From assembly GCA_004431415.1 (NCBI GenBank), contig QPMI01000409.1:186001-250000 (forward strand): DNA of 64,000 bases. The letters run 5' to 3'. The notes beneath the pieces were generated by a model. The model had not been told where the DNA came from. It saw nothing but the letters and a program-made list of their open reading frames with translations, and searched no databases. This stretch comes from Cyanophora paradoxa. Its lineage: Eukaryota; Glaucocystophyceae; Cyanophorales; Cyanophoraceae. This document shows, in pieces, positions 1 to 10,900 of this stretch. A program made the translations under genes and the position numbers. Numbering within the stretch: the first letter of the stretch is position 1; every line of letters starts with the position of its first letter.

Positions 1-3000
1 CGCCCGGAAGAGGCGCGCCACGCGCAGCTCGATGTTCACCTGCCCCGGCCGGATGCACTCCCGCGGGTCCGGCCGCGGCAGCGTCGGGTGCCGGATCTCG
101 TCCCACCAGCCGAAGCGCCCGCGGCCCGACGCCGTGCGCGGGAGCTCCGAGGGCCGCCCGCCCCGGGCGACCGAGGCCGGCGTGCCGGCGGCGGCGGCCG
201 GCGGGGCGCGCGGGGTGCGGGGCGCGCGGGCCGGCGTCGGCTGCGCGGCGAAGCCGCCGCTGGAGGCGGAGGGGACGGCGGAGGCGCCGGAGGAGCGGGC
301 GGAGGAGGCGGAGGAGGAGGAGGCGCGGGAAGAGGTCGAGTCGCGGGCAACGCGGCGGCGGCGGTTGCGGAGCTGGCGGCGGAGCTCGCTGCGGCTGCGG
401 ACGACGGAGAGGGTGAGGGCGCAGCGCGCGTCCTCCTGCGAGGCGCGGAGGAGCGCCGAGTCCCGCCGCGGCGCCGCCGCCGCCGGCGACGCGAAGGCCG
501 AGGAGGAGGCGGCGCGGGCCGGGGCCGGGGAGGGCGAGGGCGAGGGCGAGGCCGGGGCGTGGGCGGGGCTCTCGGCGGCCTCCGGGAGGGGCGGGGAGGC
601 GGGGCCCGGGGCGGAGAGCGAGGCGAGGAGGTTCTCGAGGCCGTCCGCCGAGCGCGTCATCAGCACGGGCGAGCCGAAGGCGCCCACGAGGGGCCGCGCG
701 GGGCCGCCGAGGCCACGGGGTCCGAGAGGCGCGCGGCCGCCGGCAGCACGGGCGAGTCCGAGGCGGCGGGGGCGGGGCCTCCGGGGAGGCGGAGGCGCGG
801 GAGAGCGTGCGGGGGAGGGGCGCCGCGGGGGCCGGGGTCGCGGCGGGGCGGGCCGGGGTGTTGAGGATGGAGAGGCAGCCGAGGTTGAAGCTCGAGAGGG
901 AGATCCGCCCCGAGCGCGTCTTGAAGCCCGACAGGCTCGCCCGCCCCGCCCCCGGCGGCGAGGCCGCCGGCGGCTCCGCCCGACGCTCTTCCTCCTCCTC
1001 CTCTTCCTCGTCGTCGCTCGCGTCGCTGCCGAGGGGCTCGCCCTCGCTCGCGCACGACGGGCTGCGCATGTACTCGAGCTCGCGGCGCGCCGCGCTGCTC
1101 CGCCGGGGCGTCGGGTCGGCGCTGCTCGAGCGGCGGGAGGCGGACCAGCGGCCGGCGGCGCCGGGCGACTCGACGGCCCACTGCGGCGAGTCGTCGACGC
1201 GCAGGCCGGACGAGAGGCGCGCGAGGTTGCGCTGCCGGCGGTCCAGGGCCGGCGAGGGCGACTCGAGCGGGGCCTCCGGGGCGCCCGGGAGGGCGGGGCG
1301 ACGGGCGGGGCGACGGAGAAGCGGGGCGGCGGCACGAAGGGCCGGTAGCTCGCGATCGGCGCCACCGCGTCCGAGCGGCGCGGGGCCGCGTGCGGCGAGG
1401 GCGCCGCCGCGAGGACGGCGAGGCTCGAGAGCCGCATCGTCCCCGGCGTGCTCATCGGGTTCTGCGCGGCGGAACCTCAGGCGGGCGGGGCGGGAAGGGT
1501 CGGGGAGCGCGGGGCGCGCACGATGGCGGAGAGGTCCGTGGCGCGGGGCGGCGAGGCGAAGTCGGGGGCCCCGCCCGCCTCCTCCTCCTCGTCGTCGGGG
1601 TCGAAGCCGGAGGCGCGGCGGGAGGCGGGGTCCTCGGGGATGCCAAGGAGGCCCAGGCCCGAGGCGGCCGAGGCGCGCACGACGACGCTCCCCGTGCTCT
1701 CCCTCTCCCTCTGCGGCGCCCCGGCCTCGGCCAGCGCGCCCGAGAGGCGGCGGGCGGTGCCGGCGGCGCCCTCGGCGAGCGCGAGGCGGGCGGCGGCGGC
1801 CTGGAGCAGGCCGCCGGTGCCGGAGAGCCCGCCGGAGGCGAGGATCTCGCTCGGCTTGAAGTTGGCGAGCGAGGAGCTCGGCGTCGGGTCGGCCGAGGCG
1901 GCGATCGTCGGCATGTAGCCGACCGTCAGCGCGCTCTTCTTGCCCCGCGCCGTCCGCTGCTCCGGCGACTCGTCCAGCGAGGGCCCGAGGGCGAGCTGCC
2001 CGGGGCCCATCGCTGCCGCCCGCGTCAGGCGGGCGGCGCTGGAGCGGGCGCGGGGCGTACACTTGCGGGCGCGGCGCTTCACGCTGCCGCCGAAGCGCCC
2101 CGCGAGGTTCTCCACGTGGTCTTCCTCCAGCGCCTGCAGGCTCGCGCTCTCCCGCGGGCCCTTCCGCTTCACCTCCGTCTGCACCAGCCGCTCCCCGCTT
2201 GCCCCCGCCGCCGCCGCCGGCGGGGCCGCCCGCGCGAACGGCACGCCGGCGGGGGGCGGGCCCCGCGGGGCTCGAGGCCGGGGCGCGCGTGCCGCCCGCC
2301 TGGCGCTCTGCCGCCGCCGGCGTCGCGTGCGGCTCCGCAGACTCCGAGCGCGCTGCGCGGCCGGCCGGAAGGTCGGGCGCGGCGAGGACGGGGCGAGGCG
2401 GAGGGACGGGGCGCCGCGCACGTCCGAAGACCAGCCGGGGACCGTTCTCGCGGGGCGTGCGGCCTGCGCCGATGCCAGCGGCTGCGGCTGCGGCGCTCGT
2501 GTCTGGCACGCCCCGAGTCAGGGAGAAGAGCAGGGCAGGCAAGTCCAAGGAGAGAGCGCACTCTCGAACATCTTCTTGCGGCCGGAGACTGGCCGCTCCT
2601 GGGAGAGGGCGGCGAGGCTCGGGCGCGGCAGCTTGCGGCCGGCCGGCTGCGGCGTCGGCTGCTCTTCCGCGCTGCTCGGGCGGCCCGGAGAGGAGTACGA
2701 GGCCGGCGGCGGCGGTGGGGGCGGGGGCGGGGGCGGGACACGCCTCTGCGGCGGCGGCGGCGGCGTGGGTGCAGGGGCCGAAGCGAGCACCGGAGCAGGA
2801 GCCGCGGCCGGGGCCGGCGGCTGTGGCTTCGGCACCGGGGCGGACATCGGAGCACGGGCCGGGGCCGGGGCCGGGGCCGGCGGCTGAGCCCTCTGAGCAG
2901 CCGCGAAGTCTGAAGTCGGTGGCTGAGGCTTCTGTGCGGCTGGTGGGGCGGGGACGTGGGCAGGCGCTGGGACCGCGGCCTGCGGCTTCGCGGCCGGAGC

Positions 3001-3760
3001 TGGAGCTGGGGCGTGCAGCGGCCCGCGGACAGGGACGGACTGAGGCGCCGGCCCCGCGGGGGCGAGCTGGAGCGGCCCTCGGAATGGCACCGAGGGGGCG
3101 GTGGCGGAGGCCGGGGGCGGGGGGACGGGCCGATGGACGGGGGCGACCGCCGGCTTCGGCTCCAGACCGGCCCTCAAGAGGGCGGCGACGGCGCCCGACG
3201 TCGCCTGATTGCTCTGCGCGGGCATAAATGAAGTTAGTGGTGGTGGACGTGCCAATCCCGGCTGGGCTTGCCTTCTCACGCGTTGAGTCATTGGACGCGG
3301 ACGACTCCGAGCTCGAGCGGCGGCCCACCGGCACATCGCGCCCGCCCCGCGAACCGGAAGCGGAGCGCCCAGAGCCAGAGTCGCGGCTGGCAACAGACTC
3401 GCCTGCGGGCGGGGTCGCCGCGTGAGATACTGCCGCGGCCGACACGTGGCAGCGACGAGCACCCGACTTGCGAGGCACGGCGCCCCCATCTGATCCACCG
3501 CTGCTACGAGGACGCTGGTAGACGTCCGACAGAGGTGCCCGACTCGCCGCGAGCGGCTGTCCTGCTGGAATCTTGACCTTCGGGGCGGCAGCCTGGGGCG
3601 GCTTCGGGGCCGGCGCGTCCTGGGGGGCGTTCTGAAACGCCCTCAGCTTCTCCCTGATTGACGTTGCAAGACCGACTGAGCTGCGTGGAGGCTCGGGAAG
3701 CCCCCAGCGAGCGATGCCGCTGGGCTGGTGGGTTGGAGACCGCGGGGCGTTGGACGCCAT
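1..3760 (-). CDS. Unrecognised large disordered protein, 3' end beyond window
   Basis: I do not recognise this protein. The start is the ATG at 3760 (MASNAPRSP). Exon 1 ends at 3280; a GTGAG...CTAAC...CAG intron lies at 3214-3279. Exon 2 (3213 to about 2560) is very rich in Ala and Pro with a run of about a dozen prolines. After an intron beginning GTGCGCTC near 2555 the chain becomes less simple, around 2190-1500, with basic stretches such as VKRRARKC and segments like ALTVGYMPTIAAS and LANFKPSEILASGG. A further intron lies near 1455-1512 and is followed by NPMSTPGTMRLSSL. Near 1000 there is an acidic DDEEEEEEEE patch next to SGFKTRSGRISLSSF. Close to the window edge the sequence WWDEIRHPTLPRP looks folded. 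The mix of acidic, basic and Pro-rich disorder suggests a nuclear or cytoskeletal scaffold, but no family is assignable. The reading frame near 1290-1340 cannot be joined cleanly by eye. Confidence 0.55.
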   Translation of the reverse strand, partial: MASNAPRSPTHQPSGIARWGLPEPPRSSVGLATSIREKLRAFQNAPQDAPAPKPPQAAAPKVKIPAGQPLAASRAPLSDVYQRPRSSGGSDGGAVPRKSGARRCHVSAAAVSHAATPPAGESVASRDSGSGRSASGSRGGRDVPVGRRSSSESSASNDSTREKASPAGIGTSTTTNFIYARAEQSGDVGRRRRPLEGRSGAEAGGRPRPSARPPAPGLRHRPLGAIPRAAPARPRGAGASVRPCPRAAARPSSSSGREAAGRGPSACPRPRPTSRTEASATDFRLRGCSEGSAAGPGPGPGPCSDVRPGAEATAAGPGRGSCSGARFGPCTHAAAAAAEACPAPAPAPTAAAGLVLLSGPPEQRGRAADAAAGRPQAAAPEPRRPLPGAASLRPQEDVRECALSLDLPALLFSLTRGVPDTSAAAAAAGIGAGRTPRENGPRLVFGRARRPVPPPRPVLAAPDLPAGRAARSESAEPHATPAAAERQAGGTRAPASSPAGPAPRRRAVRAGGPAGGGGGGKRGAAGADGGEAEGPAGEREPAGAGGRPRGEPRGALRRQREAPRPQVYAPRPLQRRPPDAGGSDGPRAARPRALAGRVAGAADGAGQEERADGRLHADDRRLGRPDAELLARQLQAERDPRLRRALRHRRPAPGRRRPPRARRGRRRHRPPPLGRAGRGRGAAEGEGEHGERRRARLGRLGPGPPWHPRGPRLPPRLRLRPRRRGGGGGRGPRLRLAAPRHGPLRHRARPALPDPSRPARLRFRRAEPDEHAGDDAALEPRRPRGGALAARGPAPLGRGGADRELPALRAAAPLLRRPARRPALPGAPEAPLESPSPALDRRQRNLARLSSGLRVDDSPQWAVESPGAAGRWSASRRSSSADPTPRRSSAARRELEYMRSPSCASEGEPLGSDASDDEEEEEEEERRAEPPAASPPGAGRASLSGFKTRSGRISLSSFNLGCLSILNTPARPAATPAPAAPLPRTLSRASASPEAPPPPPRTRPCCRRPRASRTPWPRRPRAAPRGRLRLARADDALGGRPREPPRLALRPGPRLPAPPGGRREPRPRPGLALALALPGPGPRRLLLGLRVAGGGGAAAGLGAPPRLAGGRALRPHPLRRPQPQRAPPPAPQPPPPRCPRLDLFPRLLLLRLLRPLLRRLRRPLRLQRRLRRAADAGPRAPHPARPAGRRRRHAGLGRPGRAALGAPAHGVGPRALRLVGRDPAPDAAAAGPAGVHPAGAGEHRAARGAPLPG

Positions 3761-4383
3761 AGCACACGCTCTGTGAGCTGCAAGCTACTAGCGTCGGCTG
3801 AGCACCGCTGCAATGCCGTGCTGCTGCGCTAGACCGCGCGGCGCTACTTTACCGTTGACGTTCTTACCTGTGTACCCCCTCAAAGAAAACGGCTGTTCCG
3901 AAAATCTGCTAACACGCCCGCACGCGCTCGTTTTGCGCGAATTTTCTCGTGTGCTGGCTATATCGATGTCGGTCGGTGCTAGCGCTAGCGTTACCGATCG
4001 CGCAGCCGGTGCCTATCACGAGCCGCTGAGCCGCGGATCAGAGTACTCGTATACGCGTATACGAGCTAGTGCGAGCCGCGGATCAGAGTACGTATTCGTA
4101 TTCGTAGCTAGTGCCGGCGCATGCGCATGCGCAGGCGCCAAATATATGAATATATATAACATATGCATCGCGCCTAACGTTACCGTAGTACAATAAACAT
4201 TGCTGCTGGCTCACGATTAGTGATCATATTGTTAGCATTGCTGTAGCAAAAACAAAGCTCTAGTCTTAGTCGTTTCTAGTCTTACGGTTTCATAAAAGTT
4301 ACGATAACTTTGTACGGTAAGAGCACGAGGCCCTAGGGCCCACGCGGCGGCGGGAGAGCCAGGCGCGCGGGGGCCGGACTGCG
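3761..4383. other. Intergenic spacer, AT-richer with palindromes
   Basis: This stretch separates the start of the disordered protein from the end of the TBC-TLDc gene. It is clearly lower in GC than the genes, has TATATA-like runs around 4141-4165, and holds a 45-base tandem duplication listed separately. I see no gene in it. Confidence 0.6.
4028..4118. repeat. 45-base tandem duplication containing a 20-base palindrome
   Basis: The sequence GAGCCGCGGATCAGAGTAC occurs at 4028-4046 and again at 4073-4091, giving a 45-base period; the rest of the two units has diverged but both end in AGCTAGTGC. The first unit contains the perfect 20-base palindrome CTCGTATACGCGTATACGAG at 4046-4065. The second copy has lost the palindrome by substitution. 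Confidence 0.85.
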
Positions 4384-7300
4384 CTATGGGAGCTCGAAGC
4401 AGAGCAGGTCGACGGCGGATATCGTGAAGTGGCCCGAGGTCGCCGCGTGCGTGTGCGCGCCCAGAACGGGCGGGGCGGGGCCCTCCCAGCTGGGCCCGCC
4501 CCCCGGCCGCCGCGGGAGCTCTGCCGAGCGCCTGCCCCCCCCGCCGCCGGGCCTGCGCGCGCAGGCGGCTCACGCCAAGCGAGCGGGAAGGGGGTTGAGG
4601 GCGGGGGCGGCGAGCGGGCGGGGCGCACATGCCGTCGTCGGCAACGAGGGCGTCGCTGTCGAAGGTCGCGCACGCCGCCGTCGTCCCTTCGCTCAGGTCC
4701 GCCGCCAGCTTCAGCGCGTACCCCGCCCTGCCCCCGCCCCGCGCCGCCCCGCGCCGCGCTCAGCAGCTCTGGCGGGGGCAGGGGCGCGGGGCCGGCGCAC
4801 CCGCCGGACCCGAACATGATGCCGTGGACGCTGGGCCACACGTACTGCTCGTTGCGGGGCGCGGGGGGCGGCTCCCGGCCCCCGGCGGGGGACGGCCCCG
4901 GGCGCGGCGGGAGGGGCGGCCCGTCCATGCTCCGCCGGGCGGGGTGGGAGAAGGAGGTGGAGCGCTCCATGGGGGGCGGGGCGTGAACGGCGATCTCGGG
5001 CACGGGGATGGAGGCCGAGGGGGCCGACCCCCTCCGATTCGCCCACCCGCTCCCCTTGGGGGGCAGCCCGGCGGCCGCCGGTAGAGGAGCGGGAGAGGGC
5101 GAGGAAGCGGCTCCGTCCTGGGGGCGCCCCCGGGGCGAGAGGTGCGCGCGCGTCTCGGCCGCCACGACGGCCCCTGCACGACCCGTCGCCGTCAGCGTCG
5201 CCCGAAGTGCCGCGGATCGAGCCTCAGAGAGAGAGAGAGAGCTCTCGCACCGTACTTGATCGCCGGCGCCGGCCGCAGCCGGAACACGAACGTGTCGCCC
5301 GTCCCAATGTACCTGCACCGGCTGAGGGGCACGGCGATCGGTGCAAGCAGGAACGTGGTGCACCTGTCCGTCTCCGGGTGGAGCGGGGCGGTCGAGAAGG
5401 CGCCCAGGAGGGCCCCGCCCGCCGTCTTGACCAAGAGCAGCACAGGGGCCTGGAAAAGGCTGAGGCGGAGACGGTGACAGAATGAGAGCGAAGGGGGCAC
5501 CTGGTTCTTGGCGCGGGCCTTGAAGCCGGCGCCCGAGAGGCCGTCGCGGGCGCTGCAGTAGGCGAGCCGCCCGTTGGCGTTCTGGTAGCGGGCGGGGAGC
5601 CAGCCCCAGAGCGTCTCGATCTGCGGGGGAGCCGGCTTAGAGGGAGAGGGGGCGCCTCGGGGGGTGCACGGGCCAGGGGGTAGTCGAGCTCGCTGGGCGG
5701 GCGCGGGAGGTGTGAGGCGGGGCGGGCGGGGAGGAGAGGGAGGGGCGCACTTCTCCGGGTGCAGGATGGCCCGCGCCGTCTCCCCCAGGAGCTGCGAGGA
5801 GAGCTGAGAGGGGCCGCCCGGGGGGCCCCCCCGGGGCGGGGCGCGCGCCCTCGGGCGGAAGAAGGTCGGCATGGGCGAAACGGCCCGTCTGTCGGCGAGC
5901 TCCTGGCCACGCCCCGTGTGCCCGCTCCAGATCGTCTCAGCGTCCGACCGGCTCAGAGACACCCCGAAGCACTTCTGTGACCCCAGAGCGTCAGATCTGA
6001 CATCGCAGTCGCTGGCGGCGGGCGCTCGCCTTGAGCAGGGCGTCCGGGGTACGCCCGCAGGAGAGGCGCCCCACGAGGAACGAGAAGGCGGCCTCCGCGG
6101 TCTTGAGGCGGACCACCTCGTCCTTGATCAGCTGCGGGGGGGGGGGTACACGAGTCGGACTCCGGTGGTACGGCTTTCAACATAGACCCGGCCCTGCCTT
6201 GAAGATCGCGATACAGATGCGGTAGAAGACCTGCGAGCGAAGACCGCTCAGACCCGGCGGGGGGTCCAAAGCGAGGGGGGGAAAAGGGGGGGGTACTGCG
6301 CTCGCCTTGAAGCCCTCGCTCAGGTACGCGTCGACGATGCGGAAGGTCGTGCCGAGGGATACGCTGCTCCGGAAGAGCCTGGCAAACCACACCTGCACGA
6401 CGCGTCCCAGGTCCAGCCCCAGCGAGTCCAGGTCTGCGGAACGGCGGCCGCGTCAAGTCGGGGCGGGGGGCGACGGAGCCGAGGCCCGTGCGGGCCGGCG
6501 GCGGGCGCGCACGCTTCACGGCTGTAGTAACGTTGGCCTGCACGAGCGTGAGCCTCGCGGCGCAGCCCAGAGACGAGATCAAATTCGCACGCGGATGAGG
6601 TCGACCGCGGTTTCTATGGCAATGGCAGTCGTGGGAGCGGTGATCTGGGCCGGCAGTCGTCGGTCCGAGCCTGCGGGCGGAGCGCGCGGGCGGGCGTTAC
6701 CTGAAAGTGCCGCTGCTGCTCCGGCAGCCTCGGCAGCGCGTCCAGAAGCGCCGCAATCGAAGCGTACGTCTGCGGGCGGGGGCGGGTGCAGGTCGGGCGC
6801 GCCCGCAGACAGCGGGCGATCCCGCGCGCACCTCCGCTTCAGATAGGTACAGGTGCAGGATGCACACGAGGTCAGGGAGCATGGGCAGGAACGCGACCTG
6901 GGCCCGCTGCGTTAGGCGGTTCTGACCGGCCGCAGGCGATCGTCGCACCTCCGGGTGCATGTTCGCGAGCACTGAGAGCACCCTCCGCACGCCCCCGCGC
7001 CCGTCCTGCGACAGCGGGAACTCGCCGTCCCGCAGGACGCCGCCGAAGGTCGGGACTGGGAGATTCGCATGAGCCGCGGAGCGGCGGCTCGTACGAGCAG
7101 AGCGCGTACCTGAATCCGCTTCCAGATACACGTGCCGTGGTGACAGCTGCAGGTTCGCATGCGGCTCGCCATGCCCGTCCTTGTGCACCTTGCCAGTATG
7201 CTCGTGCCCAAAGGTCACGTCGCGCGCGTTCTCGTACAGGTCTGGGATCGTGAGCGTAACGCGCTATCAGCGGTGAAGAGACCGTGCGACGCGATCCCTC

Positions 7301-7585
7301 CGCTGGCAGGGACGCACTTGGCCTGGCAGCCAGCAGAGCGCGGGCTCCAGTGAGGTCCAGCCACACACGCCGGCGATGATCGGACGGTATACCACCGCGG
7401 ATGAGCTCCTTGAGGTCGATCGCGGGCGCTGTCGGATCGACGGCTTTCCACTTGTCTAGGCGCTTCTTCAGATCCGACGAGGAGACGTCTGCGTACTCTT
7501 CGGCTTGAACGCTATCTCTCCAGCTCGTGTCGGGGTGCCCGCCAGGCCCTGCCATCGGGCTGCGGCTGCGCTCTTTTTTTTCCAT
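4384..7585 (-). CDS. TBC1D24-like protein (TBC domain plus TLDc domain)
   Basis: The start is the ATG at 7585 (MEKKERSRSPMAG), the stop at 4384-4386. The N-terminal exon carries the TBC opening LKELIRGGIPSDHRRRVW. Further TBC blocks follow in order: VLSVLANMHPEV, QVAFLPMLPDLVCILHLYL, ASIAALLDALP and VQVWFARLFRSSVSLGTTF. The second half is a TLDc domain: LGETARAILHPEK, IETLWGWLPARYQNANGRL, PVLLLVKTAGGALLGAF, YIGTGDTFVFRL, EQYVWPSVHGIMFGSGG and the C-terminal GHFTISAVDLLCFELP. TBC followed by TLDc is the architecture of TBC1D24/Skywalker, which acts on Rab or phosphoinositide-linked vesicle traffic. As in TBC1D24, neither an IxxDxxR arginine finger nor a YxQG glutamine finger is visible, and FLPMLPDLV stands where the second is expected, so GAP activity is doubtful. 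About ten short introns are inferred. TLDc proteins are also linked to oxidative-stress protection and the V-ATPase. Confidence 0.85.
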
Positions 7586-7914
7586 GTGATGAACTTATCG
7601 GTGAAATGAGCGACCCTATCCGCCGCAGTGAGCCTATCCGCATAAGTGAGCGACCCTCTGCGTGCACAGATCCCACTGATATCGATTGCGGGCGCGCGGG
7701 CGAGTCGATGTCTATCGTATTGCTGTACAGCCGCGCGCCCCACGGTGGGCCTAGGCCTGAGCGCGGGTCCCTACGGGTCTTGGGGAGGGCGCGGCAGGGT
7801 TCACATGCACATGCTTAAGGCGGGGGCCGGCCGCGGCACGCGGGCCTCGGCGGCCGGCCCCAAAGGGTGCCCCCGGGCTGGGGGCGACAGGATATGGGCG
7901 GCGGCGACCGCGCC
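7586..7914. other. Intergenic spacer between TBC-TLDc start and MCM2 stop
   Basis: About 330 bases between two genes on the same strand. Near 7607-7655 there is a loose tandem pattern of GTGAGCGACCCT and GTGAGCCTATCCG units. I see no gene here. Confidence 0.5.
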
Positions 7915-10900
7915 TCAGCGGGCGTCCGGCCGCATGCTGGGCGGCATGGCCTTCGCAATGACGTTGTTGGCAACGGAGTAACCGTGCTGCAAATGCCGAG
8001 CCCGGGACGGCATCAGCTGGAGCTAAGCAAGAACGCGTGCAAGCGCAAGGCGGCACCTCGGCGAGGGTGGAGGAGGTGTAGAACCAGCGGAGGTCGGTGA
8101 TGCCCCGGTCCTTGGCCTTCGCCGCCAGCTCGCTCTGCTCGATCTCCACCACGTCCGGCACCGGCCGCCCCTGCCGGGCCTTCGCCGCGTAGTACGCCAC
8201 CCTGCCGCCGCCGCCGCCGCCGCGTGAGCAACAAACGATCCAATTCGAAGCTTCAGAGTCATCTGAGCGCACTTCTCGTTGAAGAGGGAGCGCAGGAGGT
8301 GGTAGACGAGCGGGAAGTCGTCCTTCTTCCGCTCGATGAATTTGCTGAAGGGAGAGGCCGTGTCAGGCGCGGCGGGAGGGGGGGGGGGGGGGTGCTGGTT
8401 GGGCGGGGGGGGGGGGGGGGGGAGGGGGGGGGAGGGGGGGCGCACGCGAAGGAGCGGCGGAGGGTGCGCTGGAGGGAGAACTTCTGCGTGCTGATGAAGC
8501 TGTCGAGCATCACGCGAATCGCGACGTTCAGGTCCTCGTCCTGCCCGCCGCAGAACGTGAGCTCGAAGAAACCCGAATTCAAGCACACTAGCTGACGATG
8601 CGACGCCAGATTCATTCCTAAACCCAAGTTCCAGCTACTTTTACAAGCCGAGCGGAGCCGAGCGGGGTCTCGCGAGCTGAGCGCATCTCGCGGACCTTGA
8701 CGTGGTCGCGGAGGTGCATGCGGGCGTGCGCCTCGGACATGCGGATGATGGACTCGAGGTGGCGCACGGCGATCGTCAGGCCGTCCCCCGTCGCCGACTC
8801 GCGCCGCAGCTCCGCGTACAGGTCCTGCAGCTTCTCCACCGCCACGTCCCGCAGCACGGGGTCTGAGACGAGGTGCTCCGCGATGAGGCGAGGAGGTGCC
8901 GGCGTGGGCGGGGCGCAGGGCGCGGCGCACTGCAGTGGGAGCGGGCGTAGGCGATGTACTTGCGGAGGAGGGACTGGGGGATGATCTCGATGCCCTCGGC
9001 GGCGTAGCGCTGGGGGGGCACGGGGAAGTGGGCCTCGCGCTCGGCGCGGGCCTCGGGGTCGGCGGCGAGGGCCGGGTGGCTCTTGACGTGCGAGTTGACG
9101 ACGAAGGCGGCGAGCCGCTCGTCGTCCTCCGGGTCGACGAGGTCCCGCACGACGCAGAGCACGTCGAAGCGGGACAGGATCGGCTCCGTCAGGTCCACGT
9201 TCTGCTGGAACGACGTCTGCGAGTCTGCCCGGCGCCTCAGACGACCGGCCCCCAGGGGCAGCGCGGCGCTGCGGGAGGGGAGGGGCGCACTGTAGCGGCC
9301 GCCGACGGGGTTGGCGGCGGCGATGACCGCGCAGCGGGCCTGCAGGGTCGTCACGATGCCGGCCTTGGAGATGGAGATCGTCTGCTGCTCCATCGCCTGC
9401 GGGGGAGGTCAGCGGGTGGGCGCCAGGGCGAGCTCTCGCCTCGGGGGGCGCGTGCCTCGTGGATGGAGGTGCGGTCCTGGTCGTTCATCTTGTCGAACTC
9501 GTCGATGAGGCAGACGCCCTGGTCGGCGAGCACGAGGGCGCCCCCCTCGAGGGTCCACTCCCGCGTGATCGGGTCCTTGTGCACGGCCGCCGTCAGGCCG
9601 ACCGCCGAGGCGCCCTTGCCCGTCGTGAAGACCGCCCGGTGCGCCGTCTGCTGCGCGTACTTGAGGAACTGCGACTTGGCCGTCCCGGGGTCGCCCAGCA
9701 GCAGGACGTTGATGTCGCCGCGGATGCGGTGCTTCCCGGGGACCTCCTTCGCCTGGCCCCCGAAGAGCGACATCGCCAGCGCCATCTTGATGTCGTCGTG
9801 CCCGTAGATGGAGGGCCCGATCGACGCGACGATCTGATCCGAGGCGCGTCGGCCGCAGGGGCGCCGGGGGGCGAGCAGGGGCGGGGCTGGGCGGCGGCGC
9901 ACGCGCTCGGCGATCTGCGGGTCCTTGGAGAGGCGCACGATCTCGGCCTTGTCCTCCTCGGTCAGCTCCACGCTCCCGCCCTTGGACTTCTGCGGGGAGG
10001 GCGCCGCCCGCTCGACCCGCCTCCTGGCGAGCAATGCGGGGGCCCGGAGCGCCGCACCGACTCGATGTGGTTCGCCTCAATGACCGTGGAGAAGACCGGG
10101 AAGCCGTTCTTCTTGTTCAGCGACGCGTCGAAGTTGTTCGTGTAGACGCCCGTCACCTCCTGCAGCGGCGGCGGGGTCACGCGAGGCCGAGGCGAGAGGC
10201 GGGGGCGGGAGGCGGGGAGGAGAGGGGCGCACGATCTGCTCGCCGGGGCGGCACTGGTCGATGAGGTCGCCCGTGAGGATGATGTCTTTGGAGCGCGGCA
10301 GGCGCCCCGGCGGCACGGTCCCCGGCGCCTCCTGCTCGCCCCCGTCACCGGAGGCCGCGGGGGCGGCGCTGGACGAGCGGTCGCCCGCACCTGGAGAACG
10401 ATCTTCTGGAAGTTGCGGTAGACGGTCTGCTCCTGGTTTATGGAGAAGGGGCCCTTGCTCTGGCACTCCGGGCAGTTCTGCGGCTGCACCGGGCCTCAGA
10501 CGGGACGCCGCCAGAGGCCCGGGCCGGGGTACGGCAAAGCACCTGGACCTCGTGGACGCCGTTCTGGGAGATGGGCCCCAGCACGAAGCCGCACTTCACG
10601 CAGTCGTACTTGACCAGCTGCACGGCCGGGTCTGTCAGCTGCCGGGCGCGGCGGGAGGGCGGGAGGGAGGGAGGGCGGGCGGGCCTTCAGCTGCGGGAAG
10701 ACGCCCGTGCGGCGGGTGACGACGCCCATGACGCGGATGAGGCAGTTCAGGTGGACGTGCCTGCCGGCCGGCCGGTCGGCGACAGAGGAGAAGAGGGCGG
10801 GGAAAGAAAGAGGCGGGGACCGGATCTCGCGGAGGTTGTCGTGGAGCGGGAGGTCGGCGATGCGGATGCGGACCTCCTGGCTGATCTTCCGGTACTTGGG

